64,000 nt of DNA. It comes from Sphingomonas lacusdianchii (GTDB taxonomy: Bacteria > Pseudomonadota > Alphaproteobacteria > Sphingomonadales > Sphingomonadaceae). Of the stretch, positions 53,948-62,187 are shown piece after piece. Below the pieces are notes generated by a model, which saw nothing but the letters and a program-made list of their open reading frames with translations, had not been told where the DNA came from and ran no database searches. Location of the stretch: assembly GCF_022664395.1 (NCBI RefSeq), contig NZ_JAKRET010000011.1:98453-162452 (forward strand). Direction: 5' to 3'. Positions within the stretch are counted from its first letter, which is position 1; each line of letters starts with the position of its first letter. Made by a program: the position numbers and the translations under genes.

Positions 53948-53994
53948 TCTGCTATTGTACTAGCTATTGCCTAACTAGCGACAACACCGATTTT

Positions 53995-54804
53995 TTACAC
54001 CAGCAAAGGCAACTCGACATTAGGCAGTGTCTCTATTGCCGGCTGCGCCAGGTAATAGCCTTGGCAAAGCTTAATCCCGATCTCCTGTAGAACGTCAAGC
54101 TCTGCGGCAGTTTCGATCCCTTCTGCGATACATTGTATTCCTAGTGCTTTGGCCATGCTTACGACGCTCGCAACGATCGTCCGACGAGCAGCCGATGCCT
54201 CGATCCCACGGATCAACGCCATGTCCAGCTTCAGAATATCCGGCTCCAGTTCCGCAAGAAGGCCGAGCCCGGCGTAACCAGCGCCGAAGTCGTCAATTGC
54301 AGTGGTGAAGCCGCGCGCACGATAGGATTCGATAATGCGTCGGACATGCGGAACATCGCACATCCGCTCATCCTCAGTGAACTCGAACATCAGTTTGGCG
54401 GGATCGAACCCTACCCGCCGCGCCGCAGCGAGCGACGCCCGAATGCAGGCATTGGGCTCATAAACCGCGTTCGGCATGAAGTTGATCGATAACTTGGCGT
54501 TATCGGCAGGCGCAAACAGTCTGCCGGCTAACTCGATCGCCTTTACCCGGCAGGTCTGATCAAACTTGTAGATCATGTCCGGTCCGACAGCAGCCAGCAC
54601 GGTTCCCGCCGACTGCCCCTCGATCCCGCGTACGAGCGCTTCATAGGCAAAGATCGAGCCGGTACGGATGTCGACAATTGGCTGAAACGCCATGGTGATG
54701 TCCATGCCGAGGGGCGCGGCAGTCTTGCAGCCCCGACAGGCATCACTCAACCCGACTGGCTTGGACCGAGCGACGTCTGCCGCAGATATCGGAGAATGTA
54801 TCAT
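53995..54804 (-). CDS. EAL-domain c-di-GMP phosphodiesterase, last gene of PYP operon
   Basis: This is a 269-residue stand-alone EAL protein. A short N-terminus with a CRGC pair is followed by the EAL domain: YEALVRG (Glu55), NFMPN, FEFTEDERM, IDDFGAGYAGLGLL, LKLDMALIRG, CIAEGIET and CQGYYLAQP. All metal and substrate ligands appear present, so it should hydrolyse c-di-GMP. Its ATG overlaps the stop of the CoA-ligase gene (ATGA). No sensor domain of its own, so control must come from the operon partners or from expression. Confidence 0.92.
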   Translation of the reverse strand: MIHSPISAADVARSKPVGLSDACRGCKTAAPLGMDITMAFQPIVDIRTGSIFAYEALVRGIEGQSAGTVLAAVGPDMIYKFDQTCRVKAIELAGRLFAPADNAKLSINFMPNAVYEPNACIRASLAAARRVGFDPAKLMFEFTEDERMCDVPHVRRIIESYRARGFTTAIDDFGAGYAGLGLLAELEPDILKLDMALIRGIEASAARRTIVASVVSMAKALGIQCIAEGIETAAELDVLQEIGIKLCQGYYLAQPAIETLPNVELPLLV

Positions 54805-55967
54805 GACCAATCTTCTAGTTTACCCATCGCGTTGCGCGGCAGCGCCGCGCCGAACCGCAAGTGGCGGGGGCGTTCGAGCGCAGGCAACTGGTCCGCTGTA
54901 TGGCGCTCGATCATCACTGTGAGTTCGTCAGGGTCGATATTGCTGTTCGGTACGATGAAGGCTTTCAGCCGGCCATCGAAGTGCAGCCGAACTGCCGCAT
55001 CAACGACCCCATCGATTCGGCGCAGCACGTCGGCCACGCGGGCGGGCCAGACATTATGGCCGCCAACCTGGACCGCACCATCGCGCCGCCTGGTCGGCCG
55101 CAGACTGCGTTCTCCGATCCGCTCGACATGATCGGGCAGCGCATGATGACGTCCGTCATGGTCAGTCAGTTGCCAGTCATCGTCTCCATCCGGCGTGAGC
55201 TGCCATCGTGGCAGCAATGCGTAAGCGGAGCCGGGAAGTTCGCGCATTGCGATACCACCGGTCTCGGACGAACCATAAATATCGAACATCCGTTTTAGGC
55301 CGGACTCGATCAGCGCGGCTGCTACATGGTCGTCGAGCGGACCGGCCGAACTGATACCCACCACGTCGTCGGGGAAAGCGCGGGTCAGCCGTGACAGCGT
55401 CCGCCACTGATCGGGCACAGCCACGACAAGGTCCCCGCTGGCGAGTTCCAGGGGCGCACCAAGCGCCCGCACCACGACGGGTATGTCGACTAACGCGGGC
55501 AGTAGAGCCGTCCAAATGATCCCATACAAATGATGGGCCGGCACCAGCGCGACGACGCGTCGTTGGTCGGCAATCTGCGTGGCGAGGAATTGCGCCTCCT
55601 CGATCAGCTCTGCCACGGCGTGCCGACAAACTGACGGGGTCCCAGTCGAACCGGAGGTTTGCACCGTCAAGCGAGACCGGCCCAATATGTGGCTCTGCAT
55701 GATCCAGTCGATCCAAGCCCCGACCCGGTCCGGCGAGACTTGGCCCAGCGCGCTGTCATCGAGATCGAATGTCTCGGCCAGTGCGCCGAGTGCGCCAAGT
55801 TGTTCGAGGGAATCCAATCCCAACCCGTCATCACCGATCGGCATGGCTTCGGGCCAATCTTGCAGCGCAATCAGCGGCGCGTCGACCGGGCGCAGTCGCT
55901 TCACCTCTGCTGCTACCACTGCACAAGCGATGCGGTGAACAGCGAGACGGGGCAGGCCGGCGCTCAT
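54801..55967 (-). CDS. pcl: p-Coumarate:CoA-ligase-like enzyme (PYP chromophore activation)
   Basis: This is a 388-residue ANL-superfamily enzyme, short like other PYP-associated ligases. Motifs: TSGSTGTP (104-111), YGSSETGG (231-238) and a C-terminal PRNAMGK with the catalytic Lys383. The place between PYP and EAL genes and the known need of PYP for p-coumaroyl-CoA suggest the reaction: p-coumarate + ATP + CoA to p-coumaroyl-CoA. N-terminally there is GLGLDSLE (Ser53), which looks like an acyl-carrier-protein attachment motif. Both its ends overlap neighbours by ATGA. No tyrosine ammonia-lyase gene is in the window. Confidence 0.82.
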   Translation of the reverse strand: MSAGLPRLAVHRIACAVVAAEVKRLRPVDAPLIALQDWPEAMPIGDDGLGLDSLEQLGALGALAETFDLDDSALGQVSPDRVGAWIDWIMQSHILGRSRLTVQTSGSTGTPSVCRHAVAELIEEAQFLATQIADQRRVVALVPAHHLYGIIWTALLPALVDIPVVVRALGAPLELASGDLVVAVPDQWRTLSRLTRAFPDDVVGISSAGPLDDHVAAALIESGLKRMFDIYGSSETGGIAMRELPGSAYALLPRWQLTPDGDDDWQLTDHDGRHHALPDHVERIGERSLRPTRRRDGAVQVGGHNVWPARVADVLRRIDGVVDAAVRLHFDGRLKAFIVPNSNIDPDELTVMIERHTADQLPALERPRHLRFGAALPRNAMGKLEDWS

Positions 55968-57253
55968 GCGGCTCGAGCAGAAGAATGACAGACTTGGTTC
56001 CGCCCGGCACGCTTTGCCGCATAAAGGCGCTCGTCCGCCAGTGTGATCAGCGCATCAATCGACCCACCGACCTCATCAAACGTGGCGCAGCCCAGACTTG
56101 CGGTCACCCGTAGCGGTCCGGTCGGGACCTGAATTTCCAGATCAGCGATTGCGGCACGCATCTCTTCCGCCAGCCCCAGCGCCTGGATTTGATCGTACCG
56201 TGGAAGCAAGGCGCCGAACTCCTCACCGCCTAATCGAGCGAAGATACAGCGGGGCGGCAGCAGAGCGGCACACGCCTCGGCAACGCGGCATAGCACTGCA
56301 TCGCCGACCGGATGGCCGTGCGTGTCGTTGATCGCCTTGAAATAATCGAGATCCAGAACGACCAGCGACAGCGATTGCCGCAACTCGCGCCATTGCCCCT
56401 GCTCGCGTTCCATAACCTGGCTAAAATGCCGACGGTTGGACGCACCGGTCAGATGATCACAGGTTAGAAGGCGGCGCATGTCATCAACCGCTTCTTGGCG
56501 TCGGGGTACGTCGCGCAAGATGATCGAGAAGCCGGAAGGGGACGGCGCATCGTAGTCGAAACGCGCAACCACAAGGCGCTGGCACCAGTAGCGTTCACCG
56601 TTCGAACGCTGCTGCCAACCTTCCTGCAGGTGCCAGCCATCGCGCTCAGCGATCTTCACCTGCTCTTCTACCCGCAGGTCGCCACCCGATTGATCACCTT
56701 CAAGCACGTCGGCCAGATTGCGCCCAATCGCACTGACACTCTCATAGCCGGTCTGTCGCGTGAAACAGGCATTGGCCGACGTAATCCGGCTATCCGCGCC
56801 GATGGCAAGCGCGGCGTATTCATCGACGTCATCCAGCAGCGTCGCGAACCAGGTATCCGCCTGGCGCAGGCGTTCTTCCTGCACCACTTGCTGGCTGATA
56901 TCAGACAGCGTCACCATCAGGCGATCTGGGGCAAGTTTGACCACCGTGCACGCCAGCACTTTGGGTGCCTGCGCACGTCGGCCCGGCCCCAGATCGACGA
57001 AGATTCTATGGCCGTCACAGACGCGCCCGGTTGGGGCCGTATGAGCTGCGGCGATGCTTCGCAATTCAGGGGCGTGCTGTTCCATCGCGGCGAACAGGTT
57101 GCTGGCATCGCGCGCACCTGCCAGCGGCAGCAGATGCTGCATGGCATGCGGGTTCATCAGGGCGATATCGCCGGCGGCATCACATTCGATGAGGCCGACC
57201 GGACAGGCATAGAGGAATTCGAGAAGCTGCTCCTCGCTCGACTTATCGTTCAT
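55964..57253 (-). CDS. PAS-PAS-GGDEF diguanylate cyclase of the PYP operon
   Basis: This is a 429-residue soluble enzyme. Two PAS-type domains (about 8-125 and 135-255) are followed by a GGDEF domain with active-site GGEEF at 342-346 and the DLDYFKAINDTHGH substrate motif. The RxxD inhibitory site before GGEEF is missing, so product inhibition through it is unlikely. There is no transmembrane helix. It starts 10 bases after the PYP stop. It should make c-di-GMP; control by PYP is inferred from the operon. Confidence 0.92.
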   Translation of the reverse strand: MNDKSSEEQLLEFLYACPVGLIECDAAGDIALMNPHAMQHLLPLAGARDASNLFAAMEQHAPELRSIAAAHTAPTGRVCDGHRIFVDLGPGRRAQAPKVLACTVVKLAPDRLMVTLSDISQQVVQEERLRQADTWFATLLDDVDEYAALAIGADSRITSANACFTRQTGYESVSAIGRNLADVLEGDQSGGDLRVEEQVKIAERDGWHLQEGWQQRSNGERYWCQRLVVARFDYDAPSPSGFSIILRDVPRRQEAVDDMRRLLTCDHLTGASNRRHFSQVMEREQGQWRELRQSLSLVVLDLDYFKAINDTHGHPVGDAVLCRVAEACAALLPPRCIFARLGGEEFGALLPRYDQIQALGLAEEMRAAIADLEIQVPTGPLRVTASLGCATFDEVGGSIDALITLADERLYAAKRAGRNQVCHSSARAA

Positions 57254-57263
57254 GGCCGTGGCC

Positions 57264-57626
57264 CTATCGCTCGATCAGAATAAATCGGCAGGTCGCACCG
57301 TCCGCGGCCAGCAGCCGCAGCCGAACCTTGGTCGGACGCATCCGCAAGGTCAGCACGTACGGAATGATAGCATCGATATCCGGCTCGTCCTCGAAGCGCT
57401 GCGCGACCATGAAATTGTTCATGCACTGCGCGACTGCGTCGAAGAATGGCACGCCCATGACCGTAAAGGGGTCTAGGCCCGACATCCGTGCCTCGGTCGC
57501 GTTGTAAATCTGCACAGTCGTATCCGGGCCGAACCCGACAACGCCAAAGGGCAGTGCATCCCGCTGCTCGACGCTCATCGCTTCCAGGGCATCCCGGGAA
57601 ACGCCTTCAAAACTTTCTGCTGACAT
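57264..57626 (-). CDS. pyp: Photoactive yellow protein (PYP), blue-light receptor
   Basis: This is a 120-residue PAS-fold photoreceptor. Numbering from ATG 57626, the chromophore-binding Cys68 lies in FFDAVAQC, and Tyr41 and Glu45, which hydrogen-bond the chromophore, lie in QIYNATEA. The MRPTKVRL segment carries Met96 of the lid. These match Cys69, Tyr42, Glu46 and Met100 of Halorhodospira PYP. Thr50 is replaced by Ser49 and Arg52 by Leu51, which could change colour or photocycle speed. A reading from 57680 exists, but GGAGGT ten bases before 57626 and the usual PYP length favour the shorter form. First gene of a four-gene operon. Confidence 0.9.
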   Translation of the reverse strand: MSAESFEGVSRDALEAMSVEQRDALPFGVVGFGPDTTVQIYNATEARMSGLDPFTVMGVPFFDAVAQCMNNFMVAQRFEDEPDIDAIIPYVLTLRMRPTKVRLRLLAADGATCRFILIER

Positions 57627-57733
57627 CGACACGCCGACCTCCATCTGAAAGTCGGATACGGGGTTTCCGTTAAACTCCACCTAAGACGATGTTCACAAGT
57701 AGCGGTCGTCATATCGAAGTGTCGCGAATATCC

Positions 57734-59406
57734 TACAGACCGTGTGAAAAGGCGTGAGCAGGCTGTAGCGCACTGCGATACCCTCCGTTGAACGGTTCTT
57801 CAGCCGGAGATGCCCCGGGTTACGTCCCAGGGTCGTTTTGATGCCGGGAGAAGCGGCTCGGCTGACGTTCGGTACGACATTCAGGGGCCGGACGGGGGGT
57901 ATTATGCCCTTGCCGCGGCGACCAGGCCCGGTACCCCGACCAGGGTGATGGCCCGTCTGATGTTGTAGGCGAGCGCGGTGAGACTGAACTCGCCGCGAAC
58001 GTTCTGCAGCCGGCGCATGAGAAACGCACCCTGGCCCATCCATTGTTTGATGGTGCCGAACGGGTGCTCGACACTGTTTCGCCGTTCGTCGAGTACGCCA
58101 GGCCGAAGTGCGAGCCGCGCCGCCATGCGGTCGAGCACCGCCTCGTTCTCCAGGCGAGAGACACGGCGAAAAGTCCGGGTGCAGTGAGGTTTCATCTCGC
58201 AAGCCTTGCAGGCAGCGCGGTTGGTGTAGTCGACCTTCACATTGTCGCGCGACTTGCCGAAATGCCGTGGCGAGAGCACCGCTCCGGCCGGGCAGACGAA
58301 GACGTCCCGGTCGGCTTGGTAGCCGAACACCTCCTTGCTGAAGAAGCCGTCACGCACGGCGGGGCCGCGGATCGGCTTGGGGACATAAGCGGTGACACCG
58401 GCTGCTTCGCAGGCCTCAATGTCTTCGATCTTGAAATAGCCGCGGTCGGCAACTGCCTCGATCCGGTTGACGCCGAGCGCCTCCATAGCCGCTGTCGCGG
58501 TCTGGGCGAGCAGGCCCAAGTCGAGGACCTGGTTGCTCACGGCCTGCTCGGCGATCAGCTTGTGCTTCACGTCGACGGCGAGCTGGATGTTGTAGCCAAC
58601 CCCGACCTTGGTCATGCGTGCCATCGCGCGGGCATCAGGGTCTGTGAGCGAAATCTGCTCGGTGCCTGTGCGCTCCAGTTCGGCGAGGAGCGCCTTCTGC
58701 CGGTCGCGCTTACTCTGGATGGCTGCGATTTTCTCAGCCAGCTTCTCGCCACCCCGACTGGAACCGGCACTCGGCGTGTGATCGTCGTCGGCGTCTCCCT
58801 CATCAAGCCGTTTCATATAACCGGCGAGCTTCTCGTCGGCTTCCTGAATGAACTTGACGAGCGAAGTACGGGTAAAGTTGCGGTCCTTGTTATTGACCGC
58901 CTTGATGCGCGTGCCGTCCACCGCGATGAGCTCGCGGCCGAACAGGTCGAGTTGGCGGCACATCACCACGAACTCCCGAAACACTTCCTTGAAGGCGGTG
59001 CGGTTGTCGCGGCGGAAATCAGCGATGGTCTTGAAGTCCGGCTTCAGGTGCCGCAGCAGCCAGATCACCTCGATATTGCGGTGGGTCTCGACTTCCAGGC
59101 GTCGGCTCGAACGAACGCGGTTCAGGTACCCGTAGATGTACAGCTTGAGCAGATCGGCCGGATCGTAGCCTGGGCGTCCCGTCGCCTTCGGCTGCACCCG
59201 GACGAACCCGGCCGTGCCAAGGTCGAGCCCGTCGACAAAGGCCTCAATAAACCGGACCGGATTGTCCGACCCAACATAATCATCCACCGCCTCGGGCAGC
59301 AGCAGGAGCTGCGAGCGGTCCGTTCCAGCCAGATGCGCCATGGCAGAAACATACCATACGCCGAGATCCACGGGAATCCTCAGACGAGGTTTCCACACAG
59401 TCTGCC
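57734..59406 (-). mobile_element. IS1182-family element, intact type
   Basis: The element is about 1670 bp with inverted ends (CAGACCGTGTGAAAA near 57736 and the complement of TTTCCACACAGTCTG near 59390). It contains one complete transposase gene. Its left end lies about 108 bp upstream of the pyp start codon. Confidence 0.8.
57902..59341 (-). CDS. IS1182-family transposase, intact
   Basis: This is a 479-residue transposase: EAVDDYVGSDNPVRFIEAFVDG, LIAVDGTRIKAVNNKD (first Asp), IEAVADRGYFKIEDIEACEAAG (second Asp) and RRNSVEHPFGTIKQWM (Glu). The Cys-rich CKACEMKPHC segment is present. All catalytic residues are in place. ATG 59341 is the family start; the reading continues to 59398. It belongs to a different subgroup from the copies at 48282 and 59563. 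Confidence 0.92.
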   Translation of the reverse strand: MAHLAGTDRSQLLLLPEAVDDYVGSDNPVRFIEAFVDGLDLGTAGFVRVQPKATGRPGYDPADLLKLYIYGYLNRVRSSRRLEVETHRNIEVIWLLRHLKPDFKTIADFRRDNRTAFKEVFREFVVMCRQLDLFGRELIAVDGTRIKAVNNKDRNFTRTSLVKFIQEADEKLAGYMKRLDEGDADDDHTPSAGSSRGGEKLAEKIAAIQSKRDRQKALLAELERTGTEQISLTDPDARAMARMTKVGVGYNIQLAVDVKHKLIAEQAVSNQVLDLGLLAQTATAAMEALGVNRIEAVADRGYFKIEDIEACEAAGVTAYVPKPIRGPAVRDGFFSKEVFGYQADRDVFVCPAGAVLSPRHFGKSRDNVKVDYTNRAACKACEMKPHCTRTFRRVSRLENEAVLDRMAARLALRPGVLDERRNSVEHPFGTIKQWMGQGAFLMRRLQNVRGEFSLTALAYNIRRAITLVGVPGLVAAARA

Positions 59407-59496
59407 TAAGTTTCGAACGTATCGTATGTACCTACTTTTGCGACACCAAACGCGTTTGGAGGCTCGCATCGGACGCGACCACGCCGTCTCGAATGG

Positions 59497-61156
59497 GATC
59501 CAGACCGTCCGAAAACGGTGTTGCGGATTCCACGGTGTGCCGGGACGGTGTAGTCTTGGGGCATGGCATACATCGAAGGTCATGCCCGGAACCAGGCGCT
59601 GCTGCTGCCGGCCTCGGTCGAGGACTATGTGGCGGCGGACAACCCGGTGCGGTTCATCGACGCCTTCGTCGACGACCTCGATCTGGGTAGCGCGGGTTTT
59701 CAGCGGACGCAGCCGAAGGCAACCGGGCGGCCGGGTTACGATCCGGTCGATATGCTGAAGCTGTATCTGTACGGCTATCTGAACCGCGTGCGGTCAAGCC
59801 GGCGCCTGGCGGCGGAGGCAGGCCGCAATCTCGAGCTGATCTGGCTGTTGCGCGGGGTGCATCCAGACTTTCGGACCATCGCTGACTTCCGGTGCGACAA
59901 CCGGGCCGCGTTCAAGGCGGTGTTCCGCGCATTCGTGATGCTGTGCCGCAAGCTCGACCTGTTCGGGCGAGAGTTGCTGGCGGTGGACGGCACGCGGCTC
60001 AAGGCGGTGAACGGTCGGGCACGCAACTTCAGCCGCGAGCGGTTGGCGACCTATCTCGCCTCGGCCGATGCACGACTGGAGCGCTATCTGGCTGAACTGG
60101 ACCAGATCGACCGCGGTGAGGATGCTGCCGGCACCGGCCGCGCTGAGGCGCTGGCGACCAAGATCGCCAGATTGCGCGAGCAGCGTCAGGCCAGCGCAGC
60201 GCTCATGGGCCAGCTGGAGGAAAGCGGCGAAGGACAGATTTCGCTCACCGATCCCGATGCACGCGCGATGGTCGCCCATGGCAAGGTGACCATCGGCTAC
60301 AATGCGCAGGTGGCAGTCGATGCGAAGCACAGCCTGATCGTCGAGCAGCATGTCATCAACGCCTGCAACGACATGGGTCAGCTGGCACCCACCGCCAGCG
60401 CGGCGATGGAGGTGCTGGGGGTCGAGCGGATCGATGCCGTGGCGGACAATGGGCTACCACAAGGGCGAAGACATCGAGGCCTGCGAGGCGACCGGCATCA
60501 CGCCGTACATTCCGCGGCCGCACCGGGGCGTCAACGTCAGCAACGGCCTCTTTCCCAAGGAGCGGTTTCGTTACGATCCGGCAGCCGACGCCTATCACTG
60601 TCCCGGCGGGCAGATACTCGATACCCGCCACAGCTCGATCACCCGCGGGCATGTGACGGTCCAGTATTCCAGCCCTGCCGCCTGCGCCGAGTGCCAGATG
60701 AAGCCGCTATGCACCACGGGACGCTGGCGACGCGTCAACCGCTGGGAGAAAGAACACCTCATCGAGCGCATGGCCGAGCGCCTCGCGAAGCGGCCAGACC
60801 TCCTTATCATCCGGCGTTCCACGGTCGAACACCCGTTCGGCACAATCAAGCAGTCGATGAACCAGGGCGCGTTCCTGATGCGCGGGCTGGAGAAGGTGCG
60901 CGCCGAGTTCAGCCTGACGGCATTCGCCTACAATCTCAGACGGGCCATCACCCTCATCGGCGTACCGGGGCTGATCCGAGCGGTGCAGGCCTGATCCGCG
61001 CCGCCATATCCGCCGTTAAAACGCCCAGTATGACGTTCCGACAACCCTCCGCGGCCTCACCATCGAATCAAGGGCAAGACCGACCCTCCCGCCATTTCTC
61101 GCCTCGGCCCTCATCCAAGACCTAACAGCAGATGAGTTTTCAGACGGTCTGGTTCC
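59497..61156 (+). mobile_element. IS1182-family element, copy 2 (frameshifted)
   Basis: Ends are GATCCAGACCGTCCGAAAACG (59497-59517) and the inverse GTTTTCAGACGGTCTGGTTCC at about 61136-61156. AAT just outside each GGGA/TCCC end may be the target duplication. It lies 90 bp from the previous element. Confidence 0.82.
59563..60994 (+). pseudogene. IS1182-family transposase with frameshift
   Basis: This gene is the same subgroup as that at 48282 but keeps the block with IDAVADNG. Immediately after it, at GGGCTACCAC (near 60452), one extra G shifts the frame. The true continuation YHKGEDIEACEATG to VEHPFGTIKQ and the end at 60994 is read in another frame. Removing one G would give a complete enzyme of about 476 residues. 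Confidence 0.85.
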
Positions 61157-61268
61157 CAATTGGGAAAGGGCTAGGTAGATTTGAATCTAATAAACAAGGT
61201 CGACCGCATGGGTGTTGATGCATCCTCGCCGCAGACCGAGCGTTGGTTTCCGTCAACAAGGAGGCATT

Positions 61269-61493
61269 ATGTTCGAGAAGCTGCGTATCAAGGAGCACAT
61301 GGAAGTCGCCGGGTCGGACGGCGAGCATGTTGGCACCGTCGACAAGGTCGAGGGCGAGACGATCAAGCTGACCAAGACCGACGCCGCTGATCACCAGCAT
61401 CACACGCTTCCGTTCGATATGGTGGACCGGGTCGAGGACAATCGCATCTATCTGAAGGTGACCAAGGCCGAAGCCCAGGCCGCCAAGGCCTGA
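61269..61493 (+). CDS. DUF2171-type small protein
   Basis: This is a 74-residue protein (MFEKLRIKEHMEVAGSDGEHVGTVDKVEGETIKL…) matching the DUF2171/PRC-barrel-like family. These proteins are often stress-induced in sphingomonads. Strong ribosome-binding site AAGGAGG. Followed by a hairpin and the Cys-rich gene at 61560. Biochemical role unknown. Confidence 0.85.
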   Translation: MFEKLRIKEHMEVAGSDGEHVGTVDKVEGETIKLTKTDAADHQHHTLPFDMVDRVEDNRIYLKVTKAEAQAAKA

Positions 61494-61500
61494 TGGTAAA

Positions 61501-61528
61501 GCGGGGATCCGCCATGTGCGGGCCCCGC
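61501..61528 (+). terminator. Hairpin after the DUF2171 gene
   Basis: GCGGGG at 61501 and CCCCGC ending at 61528 pair, with additional GG/CC pairs inside. It starts nine bases after the stop. Confidence 0.5.
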
Positions 61529-61559
61529 CTCTGCCTCAAACCTGTAGAGGAGCGTGACG

Positions 61560-61892
61560 ATGCAACAGATGAAGCCTGAAATGAAGGCGTGCCTGGACGC
61601 TTGCCAGTCGTGTCACGTGACCTGCCTATCGATGGTGATGAACCATTGTCTGGAAGCCGGGGATGCTCATGTTGCGCCAGCGCACGTGAAAATCATGCTG
61701 GATTGCGTCCAGATTTGCGCGACTTCCGTCGACTTCATGGCTCGTGGCTCGGAGCATCATCGCCACATCTGCCGTGAGTGCGCCGAGATATGCCGAGCCT
61801 GCGCTGCCAGCTGCGAAAAGCTGGATGGTATGGAGGACTGTGTTGCGGCCTGCCTCCGGTGTGCGGAAGCATGCGAGAAGATGGCCGCATAG
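61560..61892 (+). CDS. Four-helix-bundle copper-storage-type protein (Csp-like)
   Basis: This is a 110-residue Cys-rich helical protein: CLDACQSCHVTC, DCVQICATS, HICRECAEICRACAASC and DCVAACLRCAEACEK. Cys residues spaced CxxxC along the helices line the core of a four-helix bundle that holds many Cu(I) ions. There is no signal peptide, so the cytosolic Csp3 type is likely. ATG 61560 is preferred over GTG 61554. Confidence 0.87.
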   Translation: MQQMKPEMKACLDACQSCHVTCLSMVMNHCLEAGDAHVAPAHVKIMLDCVQICATSVDFMARGSEHHRHICRECAEICRACAASCEKLDGMEDCVAACLRCAEACEKMAA

Positions 61893-61999
61893 TAGGTCAA
61901 TCGGGCCAGCTGTCTTCCATGAAGATGTCTAGTATCTGTCCATGATGTCGGTGGTGTAACAAGGATTGACACAGAGCGTCACGCGGGGAACGGGGCGAC

Positions 62000-62185
62000 A
62001 TGGCTATCCGACAGACCCGCAACGTGTCGCTCACTCCCGAACTTGATGCCTATATCGATGCGCGTGTGAGCGCAGGCGATTACAACAGTGCCAGCGAGGT
62101 AGTGCGAGCCGCCGTGCGCCTCCTGCGCGGGCAAGAGCCGCTGCCCCCAGTCACCTCCCCCGTCATCCAGCACCAGGCAATCTGA
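62000..62185 (+). CDS. parD: ParD-family antitoxin, apparently orphan
   Basis: This is a 61-residue ribbon-helix-helix protein ([42 protein letters not shown]), typical of ParD. The C-terminal toxin-binding tail is short (ending [13 protein letters not shown]), and no parE follows. The next gene starts two bases later and is a histidine kinase. It may be a remnant, or it may now serve as a repressor of the kinase gene. Confidence 0.75.
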   Translation: MAIRQTRNVSLTPELDAYIDARVSAGDYNSASEVVRAAVRLLRGQEPLPPVTSPVIQHQAI

Positions 62186-62187
62186 TC

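Noticed and set aside
58043..59758. 571-codon open frame on the plus strand
   Set aside because: Antisense to the intact IS1182-type transposase and running into the next element; no recognisable protein.
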